Assembly (NCBI GenBank): GCA_016280465.1
Contig: JAEEGT010000163.1
Location: forward strand, 1-57,554
Direction of reading: 5' to 3'
DNA from: Lachnospiraceae bacterium
Lineage (GTDB): Bacteria > Bacillota > Clostridia > Lachnospirales > Lachnospiraceae
DNA length: 57,554 nucleotides
Positions 37,295 through 46,871 of this stretch are shown here, one piece after another; position 1 is the stretch's first letter, and the number at the start of each line of letters is the position of its first letter. The position numbers and the translations under genes are program-made. The notes beneath the pieces are model-generated. The model saw only the letters and a list, made by a program, of their open reading frames with translations. It was not told the DNA's origin and did no database searches.

Positions 37295-38356
37295 TTACTT
37301 GCTGGCTTTAACCTTGATCCAAAGCTCGGAAAGCTTCTTTCTTAAAAACTCATTGTCGGTGAAGACTTCGTCCTTGTCATAACCCGTACGGGGAACATAA
37401 GCCTCGTTACCGTCATAAAGTCCGCCTTCTTTGGTAACCTCATTTAGAACATCGGAGTTAACGGAAGCATATCCAACCGCTTCGGTGTTACCCATTGCGG
37501 CATCGTAACTGATGACATAGTCGATGAACTTATATGCAAGTTCGGGATTGGACGCATTCTTGGGAATGACCATGGCATCAACCCACACGTTGGTTCCGTA
37601 AGAAGGTGTGTAATATCTCATATCTTCATTCTCGGAAAGGATGTATGCCGCATCACCGCTGTAAACGATGGCAAGATCTTTTCGGCCCTGAGCCATACCG
37701 TCTATGACCTCATCGGTAACGGTAGTGGGGTCCATGGTGGTGTTCAATTCAACAAGCCAGTCATAGGCTGCATTGATCTCATCCTCATTATTGGTGTTCA
37801 TGGAGTATCCAAGATCCTTAAAGGCGATCATGAAGCTGTCGCGCTCGCTGTCGTACATATAGATCTTTCCGGCGTACTTTGTATCCTTCATGATACCGAA
37901 GCCCTTCTCTTCCACTTCCGAAGAAGGAACATTCTTTTCATTGTAAACGATACCCACGGTACCCCAGAAATAAGGCACGGAATATTCACCTGCGGGATCG
38001 TAACCGTTGTATGGCGCCTTTCTTATGTCGGATACGATCTTTCCGTAATTGGAGATCTTGGAAGTATCCAGTTTCTGAAGATAATCTTCTTTGATAAGCC
38101 TTTCGATCATGTAATCCGAAGGGATCAACACATCATAATTGTCTCCGGCCATTACCTTGGTATACATCATCTCGTTGGAATCAAAGAGTTCCACATCAAC
38201 CTTGACACCGTACTTCTTCTCAAAATCGGGTACAAGATCATCGCTCATGTATTCGCCGGGAAGATAGATCTTAAGTTTTTCCTTGGCACCGCATCCCGCA
38301 AGCCCCAGGGTCATCAATATTCCCGCAAAAAGAACAAGCAAACCTTTCTTTTTCAT
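37295..38356 (-). CDS. potD: Spermidine/putrescine ABC transporter substrate-binding lipoprotein
   Basis: 353 aa. The lipoprotein signal ends in LGLAGCG (Cys22). The mature protein has the periplasmic-binding fold of the PotD/PotF group, with IYLPGEYMSDDLVPDFEKKY and DVLIPSDYMIERL. It captures polyamines outside the membrane. The gene is the last of potA-potB-potC-potD. AGGAGG precedes the start. Confidence 0.93.
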   Translation of the reverse strand: MKKKGLLVLFAGILMTLGLAGCGAKEKLKIYLPGEYMSDDLVPDFEKKYGVKVDVELFDSNEMMYTKVMAGDNYDVLIPSDYMIERLIKEDYLQKLDTSKISNYGKIVSDIRKAPYNGYDPAGEYSVPYFWGTVGIVYNEKNVPSSEVEEKGFGIMKDTKYAGKIYMYDSERDSFMIAFKDLGYSMNTNNEDEINAAYDWLVELNTTMDPTTVTDEVIDGMAQGRKDLAIVYSGDAAYILSENEDMRYYTPSYGTNVWVDAMVIPKNASNPELAYKFIDYVISYDAAMGNTEAVGYASVNSDVLNEVTKEGGLYDGNEAYVPRTGYDKDEVFTDNEFLRKKLSELWIKVKASK

Positions 38357-38380
38357 TTCTTCAAAAAATCCTCCTGAAAA

Positions 38381-39187
38381 TTATTCTGCAACACCTGCTG
38401 TCTTGCGGTTCTTTCTGGCCGCAAGAGCCGGTATAACATTCACAAGTATCAAAGAAACGGTGATAATCACGACTATCAGCGTGGAAAGGGCGTTGATGGA
38501 AGGATTTACACGTCTCGATTCGGTGTAGACAAGGATGGAGATATTGCTCACACCGTTTCCCGTGACGAAATACGAAATAACGAAATCATCAAAGGACATG
38601 GTAAAGGCTATAAGGGCTCCGGAAATGATACCCGGCATGCACTGAGGTACAATGACCTTGGTTAGAGCCTGTACCGGAGTTGCCCCAAGATCCATGGCAG
38701 CTTCCGCGAGATTGGGATTAAGGGTGCGAAGCTTTGGCATAACGCTCAGGATCACATAGGGAATACAGAACATGATATGAGCCAGCACCATGGTAAAAAA
38801 TCCTTTTTCGATATGTGCCGCACTGAAAAGCATCAATAACCCGATAGCGGTAACTATCTCGGGATTCATTATGGGAAGCTGATTAACCTGTTCCACCACA
38901 TTCTTAAGGACTTTCTTTGACTTTGAAAGACCAATGGCGGTAACGGTTCCCACCAGAGTGGAAATGGCTGTGGCAAGGAGCGCGCAGGCGATGGTATAAA
39001 ACAAAGCTTCCATCATGGTGTTGTTGGCAAACATCTTGCCGTACCACTTAAGGGAAAATCCCGAAAACTTTGTAAGGGACTTACCTTCGTTAAAGGAAAA
39101 AACAATGGTATAGACTATGGGCGCATATAAGAATATCATTATGAGCCCTAAGAATATGTAGGAGCCGGTTCTGTTTTTCTTTTTCAT
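38381..39187 (-). CDS. potC: Polyamine ABC transporter permease
   Basis: 268 aa with six membrane helices. The EAA-type loop reads LAEAAMDLGATPVQALTKVIVPQCMPGI, as in PotC. It overlaps the potB stop by four bases (ATGA). Confidence 0.93.
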   Translation of the reverse strand: MKKKNRTGSYIFLGLIMIFLYAPIVYTIVFSFNEGKSLTKFSGFSLKWYGKMFANNTMMEALFYTIACALLATAISTLVGTVTAIGLSKSKKVLKNVVEQVNQLPIMNPEIVTAIGLLMLFSAAHIEKGFFTMVLAHIMFCIPYVILSVMPKLRTLNPNLAEAAMDLGATPVQALTKVIVPQCMPGIISGALIAFTMSFDDFVISYFVTGNGVSNISILVYTESRRVNPSINALSTLIVVIITVSLILVNVIPALAARKNRKTAGVAE

Positions 39188-40023
39188 ACTTGAGCTCCTT
39201 CCAGTTTTTCACCCTTGTCGACCTTCTTGGTGATATACATGGAGATCATGATGATGATGGCCATGATAAGGGATATTGCACTGCCGAAGTTCCAGTCGCC
39301 GGCAGTCAGGAACTGGGATTCAATTATGGTTCCCACCATTACGTAGGAACCGCCGCCAAGCATCCTGGGAATACAGAAGCTGGATACCGAAGGCAGGAAC
39401 ACCAGTGTGATACCGCTGATAACTCCGGGCATTGAAAGTGGTAAAGTAACCTTTGTGAAGCATTTGCGGGGATTAGCACCCAGATCGCAGGCAGCTTCGA
39501 TAAGGCTGTAATCCATCTTGGTAAGGGAGGTGTATATCTGTATCACCATAAAGGGAAGGAAGTTATACACCATACCGAGGATGACCGCAAAATCCGTATA
39601 CATAAAGGTTATGGGACCCGCTCCGAAAAAAGAAAGAATGCTGTTTATGACACCGTCATCCTGAAGGATACCGGTCCAGGCATAGGTGCGGACCAGCATA
39701 TTTATCCAGGTGGGAAGGGTGATCAAAAGGACCCAGCGCATTTTAACTTTCTCGGTAAATTTTGCGATTATATAGGCTGTGGGGTAACCTAAGAGCACAC
39801 AGACTACGGTGGTCTCAACGGCTATCCTCAAGGATCTGTACAAAACCACAAGGAAAGTTTTATCAGTCAGGAAACGCTTGAAGTTTGCAAAACTGAACAT
39901 AAACTTGGAAACCGAGTTTCCCCCTACGGTAAAGGCATAAAGCAGTATCAAAAGCATGGGAACTGCTATCATAACGGTGCTCCATATAAGATACGGATAC
40001 ACCATCTTGCGAAACTGTTTCAT
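39184..40023 (-). CDS. potB: Polyamine ABC transporter permease
   Basis: 279 aa with six membrane helices. The ABC-contact loop reads LIEAACDLGANPRKCFTKVTLPLSMPG, the PotB form. It begins ten bases after potA and is coupled to potC by a four-base overlap. Confidence 0.93.
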   Translation of the reverse strand: MKQFRKMVYPYLIWSTVMIAVPMLLILLYAFTVGGNSVSKFMFSFANFKRFLTDKTFLVVLYRSLRIAVETTVVCVLLGYPTAYIIAKFTEKVKMRWVLLITLPTWINMLVRTYAWTGILQDDGVINSILSFFGAGPITFMYTDFAVILGMVYNFLPFMVIQIYTSLTKMDYSLIEAACDLGANPRKCFTKVTLPLSMPGVISGITLVFLPSVSSFCIPRMLGGGSYVMVGTIIESQFLTAGDWNFGSAISLIMAIIIMISMYITKKVDKGEKLEGAQV

Positions 40024-40033
40024 CTCGTATCTC

Positions 40034-41605
40034 CTAATAGAGTTCTTTTTCCATTATGTGAATGGCTTCCTTGTCAAACTTAAGTCCCACGGAATCTCCC
40101 ACTTTGGTCTCCTTGGTGGTATCGACCTTGTATTCGTAACCTTCGGTCTTAAAGGTCACGTTGTACACGCCGGGAGTAACGGCGGCGGGATCAAAGTCAT
40201 ATACAACTTCGGTGATGGTAACGGGAGAACCGTCCTCTAAACTCCAGGCGGAAGCATTGGCCCAGGTCTTAAGGTCTGTCTCAAGAGCGATACTCTCCTG
40301 GATCTCATCGGAATTCTTAAAGAAATTAACCGCGAAGATCTCTTCCTCGTACTCTTTGTTGACGATACGGTTTTCTTCTTCGATGATCATGTTGACCGTA
40401 ACGCTGGTACCCGCCTGAGTGGTGAAGACCACGGGGTAGCTGCCGTATTCGGGTTTGGCATCGTATTCAACGGAATGAATGGATATACGCTCTTCCGTTT
40501 CGGAATTCCAGGCCTGAGCATCGGCACGGGCGATGATAAAATCATTGTTTATCTCTTCAAGGTCGGAAAGATCGATATAAAAGTCATTGGCAGACATCAT
40601 CTCTCCCGCCTCTTCGTTGACTACGGGCTTGTCCTCGGACACGTTCATCTTAACGGTGATCTCGGTACCGGATTTTGTTTCCACAATGGTCTCGTAATGC
40701 ACACCCTTAAAAAGAACGGATTTGACAATACCCTTAAGGTTTCCGGACCTGGGTGCGACGATCTCAAGATCCTCGGGACGGATGACCACATCAACAGGCT
40801 GGGATGTACCAAAGCCGGCATCAACACATTCAAAGACCTTGTCCTCAAACATGACCTTGTAGTCTTCCATCATGATACCGTCCACAATGTTACTCTCTCC
40901 GATGAAGTTGGCAACATATCTGTTGACGGGCTCATTATATATGTCTGTAGGGGTACCGATCTGCTGGATCTCGCCCGCCTTCATGACCACGATCTTATCG
41001 GACATGGTAAGAGCTTCTTCCTGATCGTGTGTAACATAAATAAAGGTGATACCCACCTCTCGCTGGATCTTTTTAAGTTCGTGCTGCATTTCTTTTCTGA
41101 GTTTAAGATCCAAAGCTCCCAGAGGCTCGTCTAGCAAAAGGACCTTGGGCTCATTGACCAGGGCTCTTGCTATGGCAACACGCTGCTGCTGACCGCCGGA
41201 CATTTCATTGACGCCGCGCTTTCCGTATTCTTCAAGGCCCACAAGCTTTAACATACGGGCAACCTTCTGGGCAATGATGTCCTCAGGTTCCTTCTTGATC
41301 CTGAGACCGAAGGCAATGTTATCATAAACGTTCATGTGGGGGAAAAGAGCGTACTTCTGGAATACGGTATTAAGATCCCTTTTGTAAGGGGGAATATCCG
41401 TAATATCCACATCGTCAAATATAACTCTTCCCTGGTTGGGTTCAAGGAATCCGCCAAGGATACGAAGGAGCGTTGTCTTGCCGCAGCCGGAAGGACCCAG
41501 CAAAGTAACGAACTCATTCTCATAGATATCAAGATTGATACCCTTTAAAACAAGCTGACCGTCAAATTCCTTGATTATATTCTGAAACTGAATTAATTTG
41601 CGCAT
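40034..41605 (-). CDS. potA: Polyamine ABC transporter ATPase with a large insertion in the TOBE domain
   Basis: 523 aa against about 350-380 for PotA. The ATPase core is standard: Walker [10 protein letters not shown] (37-45), signature MSGGQQQR (135-142), Walker B LLLDEP (156-161). TOBE begins near 240, and its end is recognisable at 492-523 ([17 protein letters not shown]). Between them, residues 312-489 are extra and form two similar segments of about 86-90 aa: SGTEITVKM... and AGTSVTVNM..., each with VN-E and A-AW landmarks. The insert is acidic and beta-rich, like an Ig-type or bacterial-repeat domain. It probably regulates the transporter on the cytoplasmic side (inference). The gene follows trpS by 24 bases. 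Confidence 0.93.
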   Translation of the reverse strand: MRKLIQFQNIIKEFDGQLVLKGINLDIYENEFVTLLGPSGCGKTTLLRILGGFLEPNQGRVIFDDVDITDIPPYKRDLNTVFQKYALFPHMNVYDNIAFGLRIKKEPEDIIAQKVARMLKLVGLEEYGKRGVNEMSGGQQQRVAIARALVNEPKVLLLDEPLGALDLKLRKEMQHELKKIQREVGITFIYVTHDQEEALTMSDKIVVMKAGEIQQIGTPTDIYNEPVNRYVANFIGESNIVDGIMMEDYKVMFEDKVFECVDAGFGTSQPVDVVIRPEDLEIVAPRSGNLKGIVKSVLFKGVHYETIVETKSGTEITVKMNVSEDKPVVNEEAGEMMSANDFYIDLSDLEEINNDFIIARADAQAWNSETEERISIHSVEYDAKPEYGSYPVVFTTQAGTSVTVNMIIEEENRIVNKEYEEEIFAVNFFKNSDEIQESIALETDLKTWANASAWSLEDGSPVTITEVVYDFDPAAVTPGVYNVTFKTEGYEYKVDTTKETKVGDSVGLKFDKEAIHIMEKELY

Positions 41606-41629
41606 GATACCCCTCTCGTTTCGGAAAAA

Positions 41630-42634
41630 TTATCTGATCCTTTCGGGAAAACCTACTTTCTTCTGAACCTTGCGAAGTGTTTTGTTTGCAAAATAACCTG
41701 CTTTTTCGGCATTCTCCTTGATGATTCCGTCGATATATGCCTTATCCTTTTCAAGCTGGTGGAAACGCTCCTGCAAAGGCATAAGAATATCGGCAACAGA
41801 CTCACCCACTGCAAGTTTGAAATCTCCGTAGCCTTTACCGTCAAACTCCTTAACGATCTCTTCGGGAGTCTTGCCGGTGCAGGCACTGTAGATATCGATA
41901 AGATTGTGGATACCGATCTGGGTGTCATTGTAGGCAACACAGCCATCGGAATCCGTTACGGCACGCTTGAACTTGCGGATTATGGTGTCCTTGTCGTCCA
42001 TAAGATAAATGCTTGCATTAACGTTTTCATCGGACTTGCTCATCTTTTTGGTGGGATCCTGAAGGCTCATGATCTTGGCACCGGACTTTCCGAGATAAGG
42101 CTCCGGAATGGTAAACACATCACCGTAGATGGCATTGAATCTCTGGGCTATGTCTCTGGTGATCTCCAGGTGCTGAAGCTGATCCTTGCCAACAGGAACA
42201 ACATCCGCCTGATAAAGCAGGATATCCGCAGCCATGAGCACGGGATAGGTAAAGAGTCCCGCATTGATGTTATCGGCATGCTTTGCCGATTTATCCTTAA
42301 ACTGGGTCATACGGTTAAGTTCGCCCATATAGGTAAAGCAGTTTAATATCCAGGAAAGTTCAGCGTGAGCGCTTACGTGTGACTGGTAATAAATGCAGTT
42401 CTTCTTGGGATCCAGACCCGCTGCTATATAAAGGGTCAGAAGCTTTCTCGCGCGGCTTCTTAATTCTGCGGGATCCTGTCTTACAGTAATGGAATGAAGA
42501 TCCACAACGGAATAAAAGCATTCATACTCGTCGGAAAGAGTAAGCCAGTTCTTAAGAGCTCCCAGATAATTTCCCAATGTCAGATTACCCGTGGCCTGCA
42601 TGCCGCTGAATAATACCTTTTTATCGTCTATCAT
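41630..42634 (-). CDS. trpS: Tryptophanyl-tRNA synthetase
   Basis: 334 aa from ATG 42634, five bases after GGAGG; an upstream in-frame start six codons earlier lies before that site. The class I motifs are TGNLTLGNYLG (HIGH equivalent) and KKMSKSDEN. It charges tRNA-Trp. A good promoter lies just upstream with a short leader, so no T-box fits. It probably shares a transcript with potABCD. Confidence 0.96.
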   Translation of the reverse strand: MIDDKKVLFSGMQATGNLTLGNYLGALKNWLTLSDEYECFYSVVDLHSITVRQDPAELRSRARKLLTLYIAAGLDPKKNCIYYQSHVSAHAELSWILNCFTYMGELNRMTQFKDKSAKHADNINAGLFTYPVLMAADILLYQADVVPVGKDQLQHLEITRDIAQRFNAIYGDVFTIPEPYLGKSGAKIMSLQDPTKKMSKSDENVNASIYLMDDKDTIIRKFKRAVTDSDGCVAYNDTQIGIHNLIDIYSACTGKTPEEIVKEFDGKGYGDFKLAVGESVADILMPLQERFHQLEKDKAYIDGIIKENAEKAGYFANKTLRKVQKKVGFPERIR

Positions 42635-42661
42635 ATAAACCTCCAAACTCAAAATTAATTT

Positions 42662-42690
42662 ATATTATCATTGTTTTACCGTTAATTCAA
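42662..42690 (-). promoter_or_regulatory. Sigma-A promoter of trpS
   Basis: TTGAAT (42685-42690) and TAATAT (42662-42667) are spaced by 17 bases on the minus strand. The -35 overlaps the stop codon region of the GlgX-like gene. Confidence 0.6.
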
Positions 42691-44561
42691 TTGTTTAGTC
42701 CCGAAAGGAGCAAAATAGATATGCTCCGCTCCGACGCCCTGTAATCTCCGCCGGTCAGAGGAATCGCTTTCTTTTCGTCAAAAGAATCGTCCGTTGAGCC
42801 GTCGGTGGAATAAAGAAGGCTCCATTTTGCCTTGGGATCCTGAACGGGAAGGACAAAATCCGCTTTTTCCCAATGCATGTTGTAGATCACATATATTGAA
42901 TCCTCTGCCCTGCCGGTATACTGTCTTGCATACTGTCCGCAGTAAAGCACCGCAAATTCCCTGGAAGCGGGATTCTGATCGATCTTCCAGGCTTCCTCGC
43001 TGTGGAAGGAAATGTCCGGTAACTTGCAGGAAAGATAATCAAAAAGCTTAAGCTCACCGGGTTGATGCAGAACCGCATGTCTCTTTCTGAAAGAAGAAAG
43101 ATTCTTAACAAACTCCCTGAATTCCCTGTTAGCCTTTTTACTTTCCCAGCTTACCCAGCCGATGGTGTTATCCTGGCAGTAGGGATTATTGTTTCCTTCG
43201 GCGGAATTAAGGACTTCGTCCCCGGATACCATCAGGGGAGTTCCCTGGGAAAGAAACATTAAAAGATATGCGTTCTTGTATAGCTTCATGCGAAGGCTCT
43301 GCACGCTTCGCCTGTTTGTATCCCCCTCAACACCGCAGTTCCAGCTGTAGTTATAGTCGGTTCCGTCGGTATTTTCTTCGTTGTTCGCTTCGTTGTGTTT
43401 CCTGTTGTAGGAAAACAGATCCTTTAAGGTAAAGCCGGAAAAATCCGTAATGTTCCTTATGGGGGACCAGTACCTTGAATTGTCCCTGACCGCATAACTC
43501 ATATAAGACACCGTATCCTCGTCGGACTTTAGGAACCTGCGGGAATTGCGAAGAAAAGCCTCATTGATCACGGAAACATTACGATAAGGGGCAAGACCCT
43601 CGCCCTGAAGCAGGGAGGTATCAGCATCTTCAAATATCAGTTTGCTCCGCTTAAGGAAAGGATCCTTTACAAGTTCTTCGAAATAAGACCTGCTTCCCAC
43701 GATCCGGAAGCCGTCAACATGGAAGTTTTCGGTATAAAAATGCAACAGTTCGCACATTGTATCGAAAGTCCCTGCAACATCGGAATGGATCGTAAGCAGG
43801 CATTCGATACCGTTTGCGTGCAGTTTCTTTACAAGGTGCTTAAACTCATACTCCGCATCCCCGGAAGAAGAAAAGCTTCTTTTGACCGCAAAGGGATAAG
43901 CCTTGCAAAAGCCCCAGTAATTAACCTTGGTACTCTTGACCGGTTCCCTGAAGTCAGCCCTGGCACGCTTTAAACTTAAATTTATGTCTTTGCTCATCTC
44001 CCGCTCTATGAACTCATAAACGGGCATAAGCAAAAGAGCCGTCACGTTGAGACTCTTTAAATAAGGGATCCTGCTCTCGATCCCTAAAAAGGTTCCTTTG
44101 TTTTTCTTTAAAGAAGGGTCCCCCATGGTAAGGCCTCTGACATGAGCCTCGTAAATAAGGGAATCTTCGTAGGGAATCTCCAAAAGCACATCCTCATTCC
44201 AGCCGGCAGGGGATCTGTCGGAACCGAGGGCGCTCTTTAATTCGCTTTCTTTTACCTGCTCTCCGAAAACCTCATTACCGATGATCTTCTTTGAATATGC
44301 ATCGGGAAAGTCCCTGTCGTCACAGAAAAACCTGTAGGCTTTGCCCTTAAGGTCAAGGCCCTTTACCACACAGGAATATACATTACCCATAGAAAAACGC
44401 CTGTCAAAGGTGATCTTAAGGGGTTTATCTTTATTGTCAATATCATAGATCAAGACTCCGCATTCACGGATACAGGGAAGATTTGCGGCAAAATATGTGC
44501 CTTCTTTATGGTTTTTGACCCCGTATCCCGCAAAGGGAGTCCGTTTTATCAAGTGATCCAT
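42687..44561 (-). CDS. GlgX/isoamylase-like GH13 protein lacking catalytic residues (probable pseudoenzyme)
   Basis: 624 aa. The start is taken at the second of two adjacent ATG codons, five bases after AGAGG. A CBM48-like N-terminus (TPFAGYGVKNHKEGTYFAANL) precedes a barrel with strong debranching-enzyme landmarks: LIYEAHVRGLT, VNYWGF, and SYNRKHNEAN with DGTDYNYSWNCGVEG. Numbering from the first ATG, DGFRFD reads DGFRIV (284-289), so the nucleophile Asp is Val289. AHDGFTL reads DFSGFTL (374-380), so the transition-state Asp is Ser376. DVVYNH reads TIHSDV (258-263). The acid/base Glu312 is kept. The conserved surroundings make misalignment unlikely. It is full length and intact in frame, so a non-catalytic role in glycogen handling is inferred. 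Confidence 0.85.
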   Translation of the reverse strand: MDHLIKRTPFAGYGVKNHKEGTYFAANLPCIRECGVLIYDIDNKDKPLKITFDRRFSMGNVYSCVVKGLDLKGKAYRFFCDDRDFPDAYSKKIIGNEVFGEQVKESELKSALGSDRSPAGWNEDVLLEIPYEDSLIYEAHVRGLTMGDPSLKKNKGTFLGIESRIPYLKSLNVTALLLMPVYEFIEREMSKDINLSLKRARADFREPVKSTKVNYWGFCKAYPFAVKRSFSSSGDAEYEFKHLVKKLHANGIECLLTIHSDVAGTFDTMCELLHFYTENFHVDGFRIVGSRSYFEELVKDPFLKRSKLIFEDADTSLLQGEGLAPYRNVSVINEAFLRNSRRFLKSDEDTVSYMSYAVRDNSRYWSPIRNITDFSGFTLKDLFSYNRKHNEANNEENTDGTDYNYSWNCGVEGDTNRRSVQSLRMKLYKNAYLLMFLSQGTPLMVSGDEVLNSAEGNNNPYCQDNTIGWVSWESKKANREFREFVKNLSSFRKRHAVLHQPGELKLFDYLSCKLPDISFHSEEAWKIDQNPASREFAVLYCGQYARQYTGRAEDSIYVIYNMHWEKADFVLPVQDPKAKWSLLYSTDGSTDDSFDEKKAIPLTGGDYRASERSISILLLSGLNN

Positions 44562-44637
44562 CATAACCTCTCGCCCGGAAATTCAAAAAACTATGGATAT
44601 TGTAACACAAATAAAGTATTATTATTACATAATTTTT

Positions 44638-44666
44638 TATAATGTATCATTGATAATGACAATGAT
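44638..44666 (+). promoter_or_regulatory. -10 box and palindromic operator candidate before the DUF1292 gene
   Basis: TATAAT (44638-44643) is followed directly by the inverted repeat ATCATTG (44646-44652) / CAATGAT (44660-44666). The centre TGATAATGACA shares one half with a Fur-type box. The -35 is poor. Confidence 0.35.
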
Positions 44667-44680
44667 CCCAGGAGGTCTTC

Positions 44681-45001
44681 ATGAGCGAATTTAAACCCGA
44701 AGATTTTGAGCAGGAAATGGACGAGGAAATGACCGTCTCTCTCGAACTCGACGAAGGAACCGTCGTATGTTCCATACTTACTATCTTAGAAGTGGACGGC
44801 AGGGATTATATAGCACTCCAGCCCATGGACGATGAAGGCAACGCCGCATCCGACGAAGTCTGGTTTTACGGATATTCCGAGAATCCCGACGATCCCAATG
44901 AAGAGCCGGAGCTTCGCAACATCGAAAGCGATGAGGAATATGAAAAGGTTTTTGATAAGTTTGACGAATATCTGGACAATCTTGAATTTGAAGATATGTG
45001 A
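44681..45001 (+). CDS. DUF1292 family protein
   Basis: 106 aa, very acidic. The core (MTVSLELDEGTVVCSILTILEVDGRDYIALQPMDDEG) fits DUF1292, a small soluble Firmicutes family of unknown function, here with an acidic C-terminal extension. The start ATG follows AGGAGG. The stop is one base from the helicase gene stop on the other strand, and its terminator lies inside that gene. Confidence 0.9.
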   Translation: MSEFKPEDFEQEMDEEMTVSLELDEGTVVCSILTILEVDGRDYIALQPMDDEGNAASDEVWFYGYSENPDDPNEEPELRNIESDEEYEKVFDKFDEYLDNLEFEDM

Positions 45002-45002
45002 T

Positions 45003-46871
45003 CTACAATAGCGGCTTTAAGAATTCCGAGGGAAGCACCGAGTTGTTTCCCTCGCTTTTTATCGTATAAAGAAACAGTTTTTCTTTGGCTCTGGTCATGG
45101 CAACATACAGAAGCCTTTTTTCTTCTTCCTCATTGGTCTCTGAAAAAGCCGATCTTCTTGGAATGTGCCCCTCCGTTACATCCGGGATAAATACATGATC
45201 GAATTCAAGACCCTTCGAAGCATGGAAGGTCAGGAATGCAGGATTTTCAATGACCGGCCCTTTTCTTTCTTCTTTAAGAGAACTCTCACTTAAACTGTCT
45301 TGAAGAAAAGAATACAGTTCCGAAAGGCTTTTTGATCTGCAGGCTGCACTTAAAATTATTATAAAGGACGCTTCCATTTCTTCAGACTTCCAAAGACCCT
45401 TTTCTTTAAAAAGAACGTTTTTAAGATATAATACAAAGCTTTCCGGCTCTCTTGCGGAAAGGATCCGCAGGTGTCTTGAAAGATCCCTTATCCTTTGTTT
45501 GATTCCGTTATCCCCGACCTTTTCGCTAACCTTTGTAAGGTCGATATCTTCTTCGGTAAAATATGTTCTTGGAATATAGGGATCCAAAAAGGGAAGTATC
45601 TTTAAAAGCGCACTTCGTTTGTTACCGCTTATAAAATCGATTATATCCGCCGTCAATGCGATAATATCAATGTAGCGCCCCGATTTTGTTCCCGGATCCT
45701 CTTTCTTACCCATGGTTTTTTCATACAGAGCTTTATATATCTCCAAGTCTTTGTTGGTCCTGGAAAGAACACAGGTGCTTTTTCCCTCCGCCACTGATCT
45801 TACGATCATTTCAGCAAGTTCAGTCTGTTCTTCATGCTTGCTCTTAAAGATCCTCATGTCGAAGCCGGTACCTGTGACAAGACGGCATTCATTGTTCTCA
45901 CAGATCCCCATTACCTTGTCTGCGGCCCTTAAAATGGATTCTTCATTACGATAGTTTATATTGAGTCTGTACACGCCGGTTTTTTCAAAGTCATTCAGAA
46001 AATCATTGAAAATACCGAATCTGGCTCCTCTGAAATTATATACAGACTGATTTTCGTCACCAACGGCAAAAATATTTTTAATATCCATCCCGGAACTTAT
46101 GAGCTTTAAGATCTCATATTGTATCGTGGAAGAATCCTGGAATTCATCCACCAGTATATGGGTAAACCTTGAAGATACCGTTCTTTTTACGGATGGTTCC
46201 TTAAGCAAAAGATCCCTGCATTCCATCAGTATATCGTCAAAATCCAAAAGATCGTTCTGCCGCAACATTGCATTATAAAGGTCCAGTTTCCTTATAAACT
46301 CCGGGCGGTTTTCCTCCTTTGGTTCCACAAGTTCAAGGCCAGTTCCGGATTTATACCTTGAGATCCTGTCGGAAAGATCCTTTGCTTCGCCCCTGTCTTT
46401 GGATATAAGTCCAAGGATCTTTTCTTTTTCCCTTTCCGAAGCGATACGGTATTTTTTCCCGAAAGCACGGACTATTTTGTAAAACACCGAATGGAAAGTG
46501 CCGAAATGCACCTTTGAACCCTTTTCCGGACACAGTTTTATAAACCTGTCCCGCATCTGGCAGGCAGCTTCTTTTGTAAATGTGATAACGAGGATTTTGT
46601 CGGGAGAGACCGACAGATTTTCAAGAAGAAAAAGAATGTGATGTGTGATGGTCTGTGTTTTGCCTGTCCCCGGACCCGCATAAACAAGTGCGGGCCCAAG
46701 GCTGTGGCTTGCGGCCCTTAACTGGCCGTCATTTAATACATCGGTTATTTTAGAAGATCCAATCCCTTTTTTAGACGCTTTAAGGACTCTTCTTTGCCGA
46801 GGACCTCCATTATCTCGGTGGCACCGGCGGGAGTCATCTGCTTGCCCGAAAGAGCCGTTCTGATGGGCCAC
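45003..46871 (-). CDS. UvrD/Rep-type superfamily I DNA helicase, start uncertain
   Basis: Up to 622 aa. Walker A is [11 protein letters not shown], motif II is LVDEFQDSS, motif IV-V include NYRNEES and [14 protein letters not shown], and motif VI is [12 protein letters not shown]. It unwinds DNA 3' to 5' and is shorter than PcrA (about 720 aa). The open frame begins with GTG at 46871, which overlaps gltX by 127 bases and adds about 40 basic, low-complexity residues. Homology should begin near LNDGQLRAA (residue 46), after the gltX stop, yet no ATG, GTG or TTG lies there; an ATT (46763) or ATA (46748) start is possible. Boundaries at the 5' end are therefore not settled. Confidence 0.85.
   Translation of the reverse strand: MAHQNGSFGQADDSRRCHRDNGGPRQRRVLKASKKGIGSSKITDVLNDGQLRAASHSLGPALVYAGPGTGKTQTITHHILFLLENLSVSPDKILVITFTKEAACQMRDRFIKLCPEKGSKVHFGTFHSVFYKIVRAFGKKYRIASEREKEKILGLISKDRGEAKDLSDRISRYKSGTGLELVEPKEENRPEFIRKLDLYNAMLRQNDLLDFDDILMECRDLLLKEPSVKRTVSSRFTHILVDEFQDSSTIQYEILKLISSGMDIKNIFAVGDENQSVYNFRGARFGIFNDFLNDFEKTGVYRLNINYRNEESILRAADKVMGICENNECRLVTGTGFDMRIFKSKHEEQTELAEMIVRSVAEGKSTCVLSRTNKDLEIYKALYEKTMGKKEDPGTKSGRYIDIIALTADIIDFISGNKRSALLKILPFLDPYIPRTYFTEEDIDLTKVSEKVGDNGIKQRIRDLSRHLRILSAREPESFVLYLKNVLFKEKGLWKSEEMEASFIIILSAACRSKSLSELYSFLQDSLSESSLKEERKGPVIENPAFLTFHASKGLEFDHVFIPDVTEGHIPRRSAFSETNEEEEKRLLYVAMTRAKEKLFLYTIKSEGNNSVLPSEFLKPLL
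45027..45060 (+). terminator. Intrinsic terminator of the DUF1292 gene, inside the helicase gene
   Basis: CGAGGGAA (45027-45034) and TTCCCTCG (45047-45054) form an 8-bp stem followed by CTTTTT. It lies antisense to the last codons of the convergent helicase gene. Confidence 0.7.
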
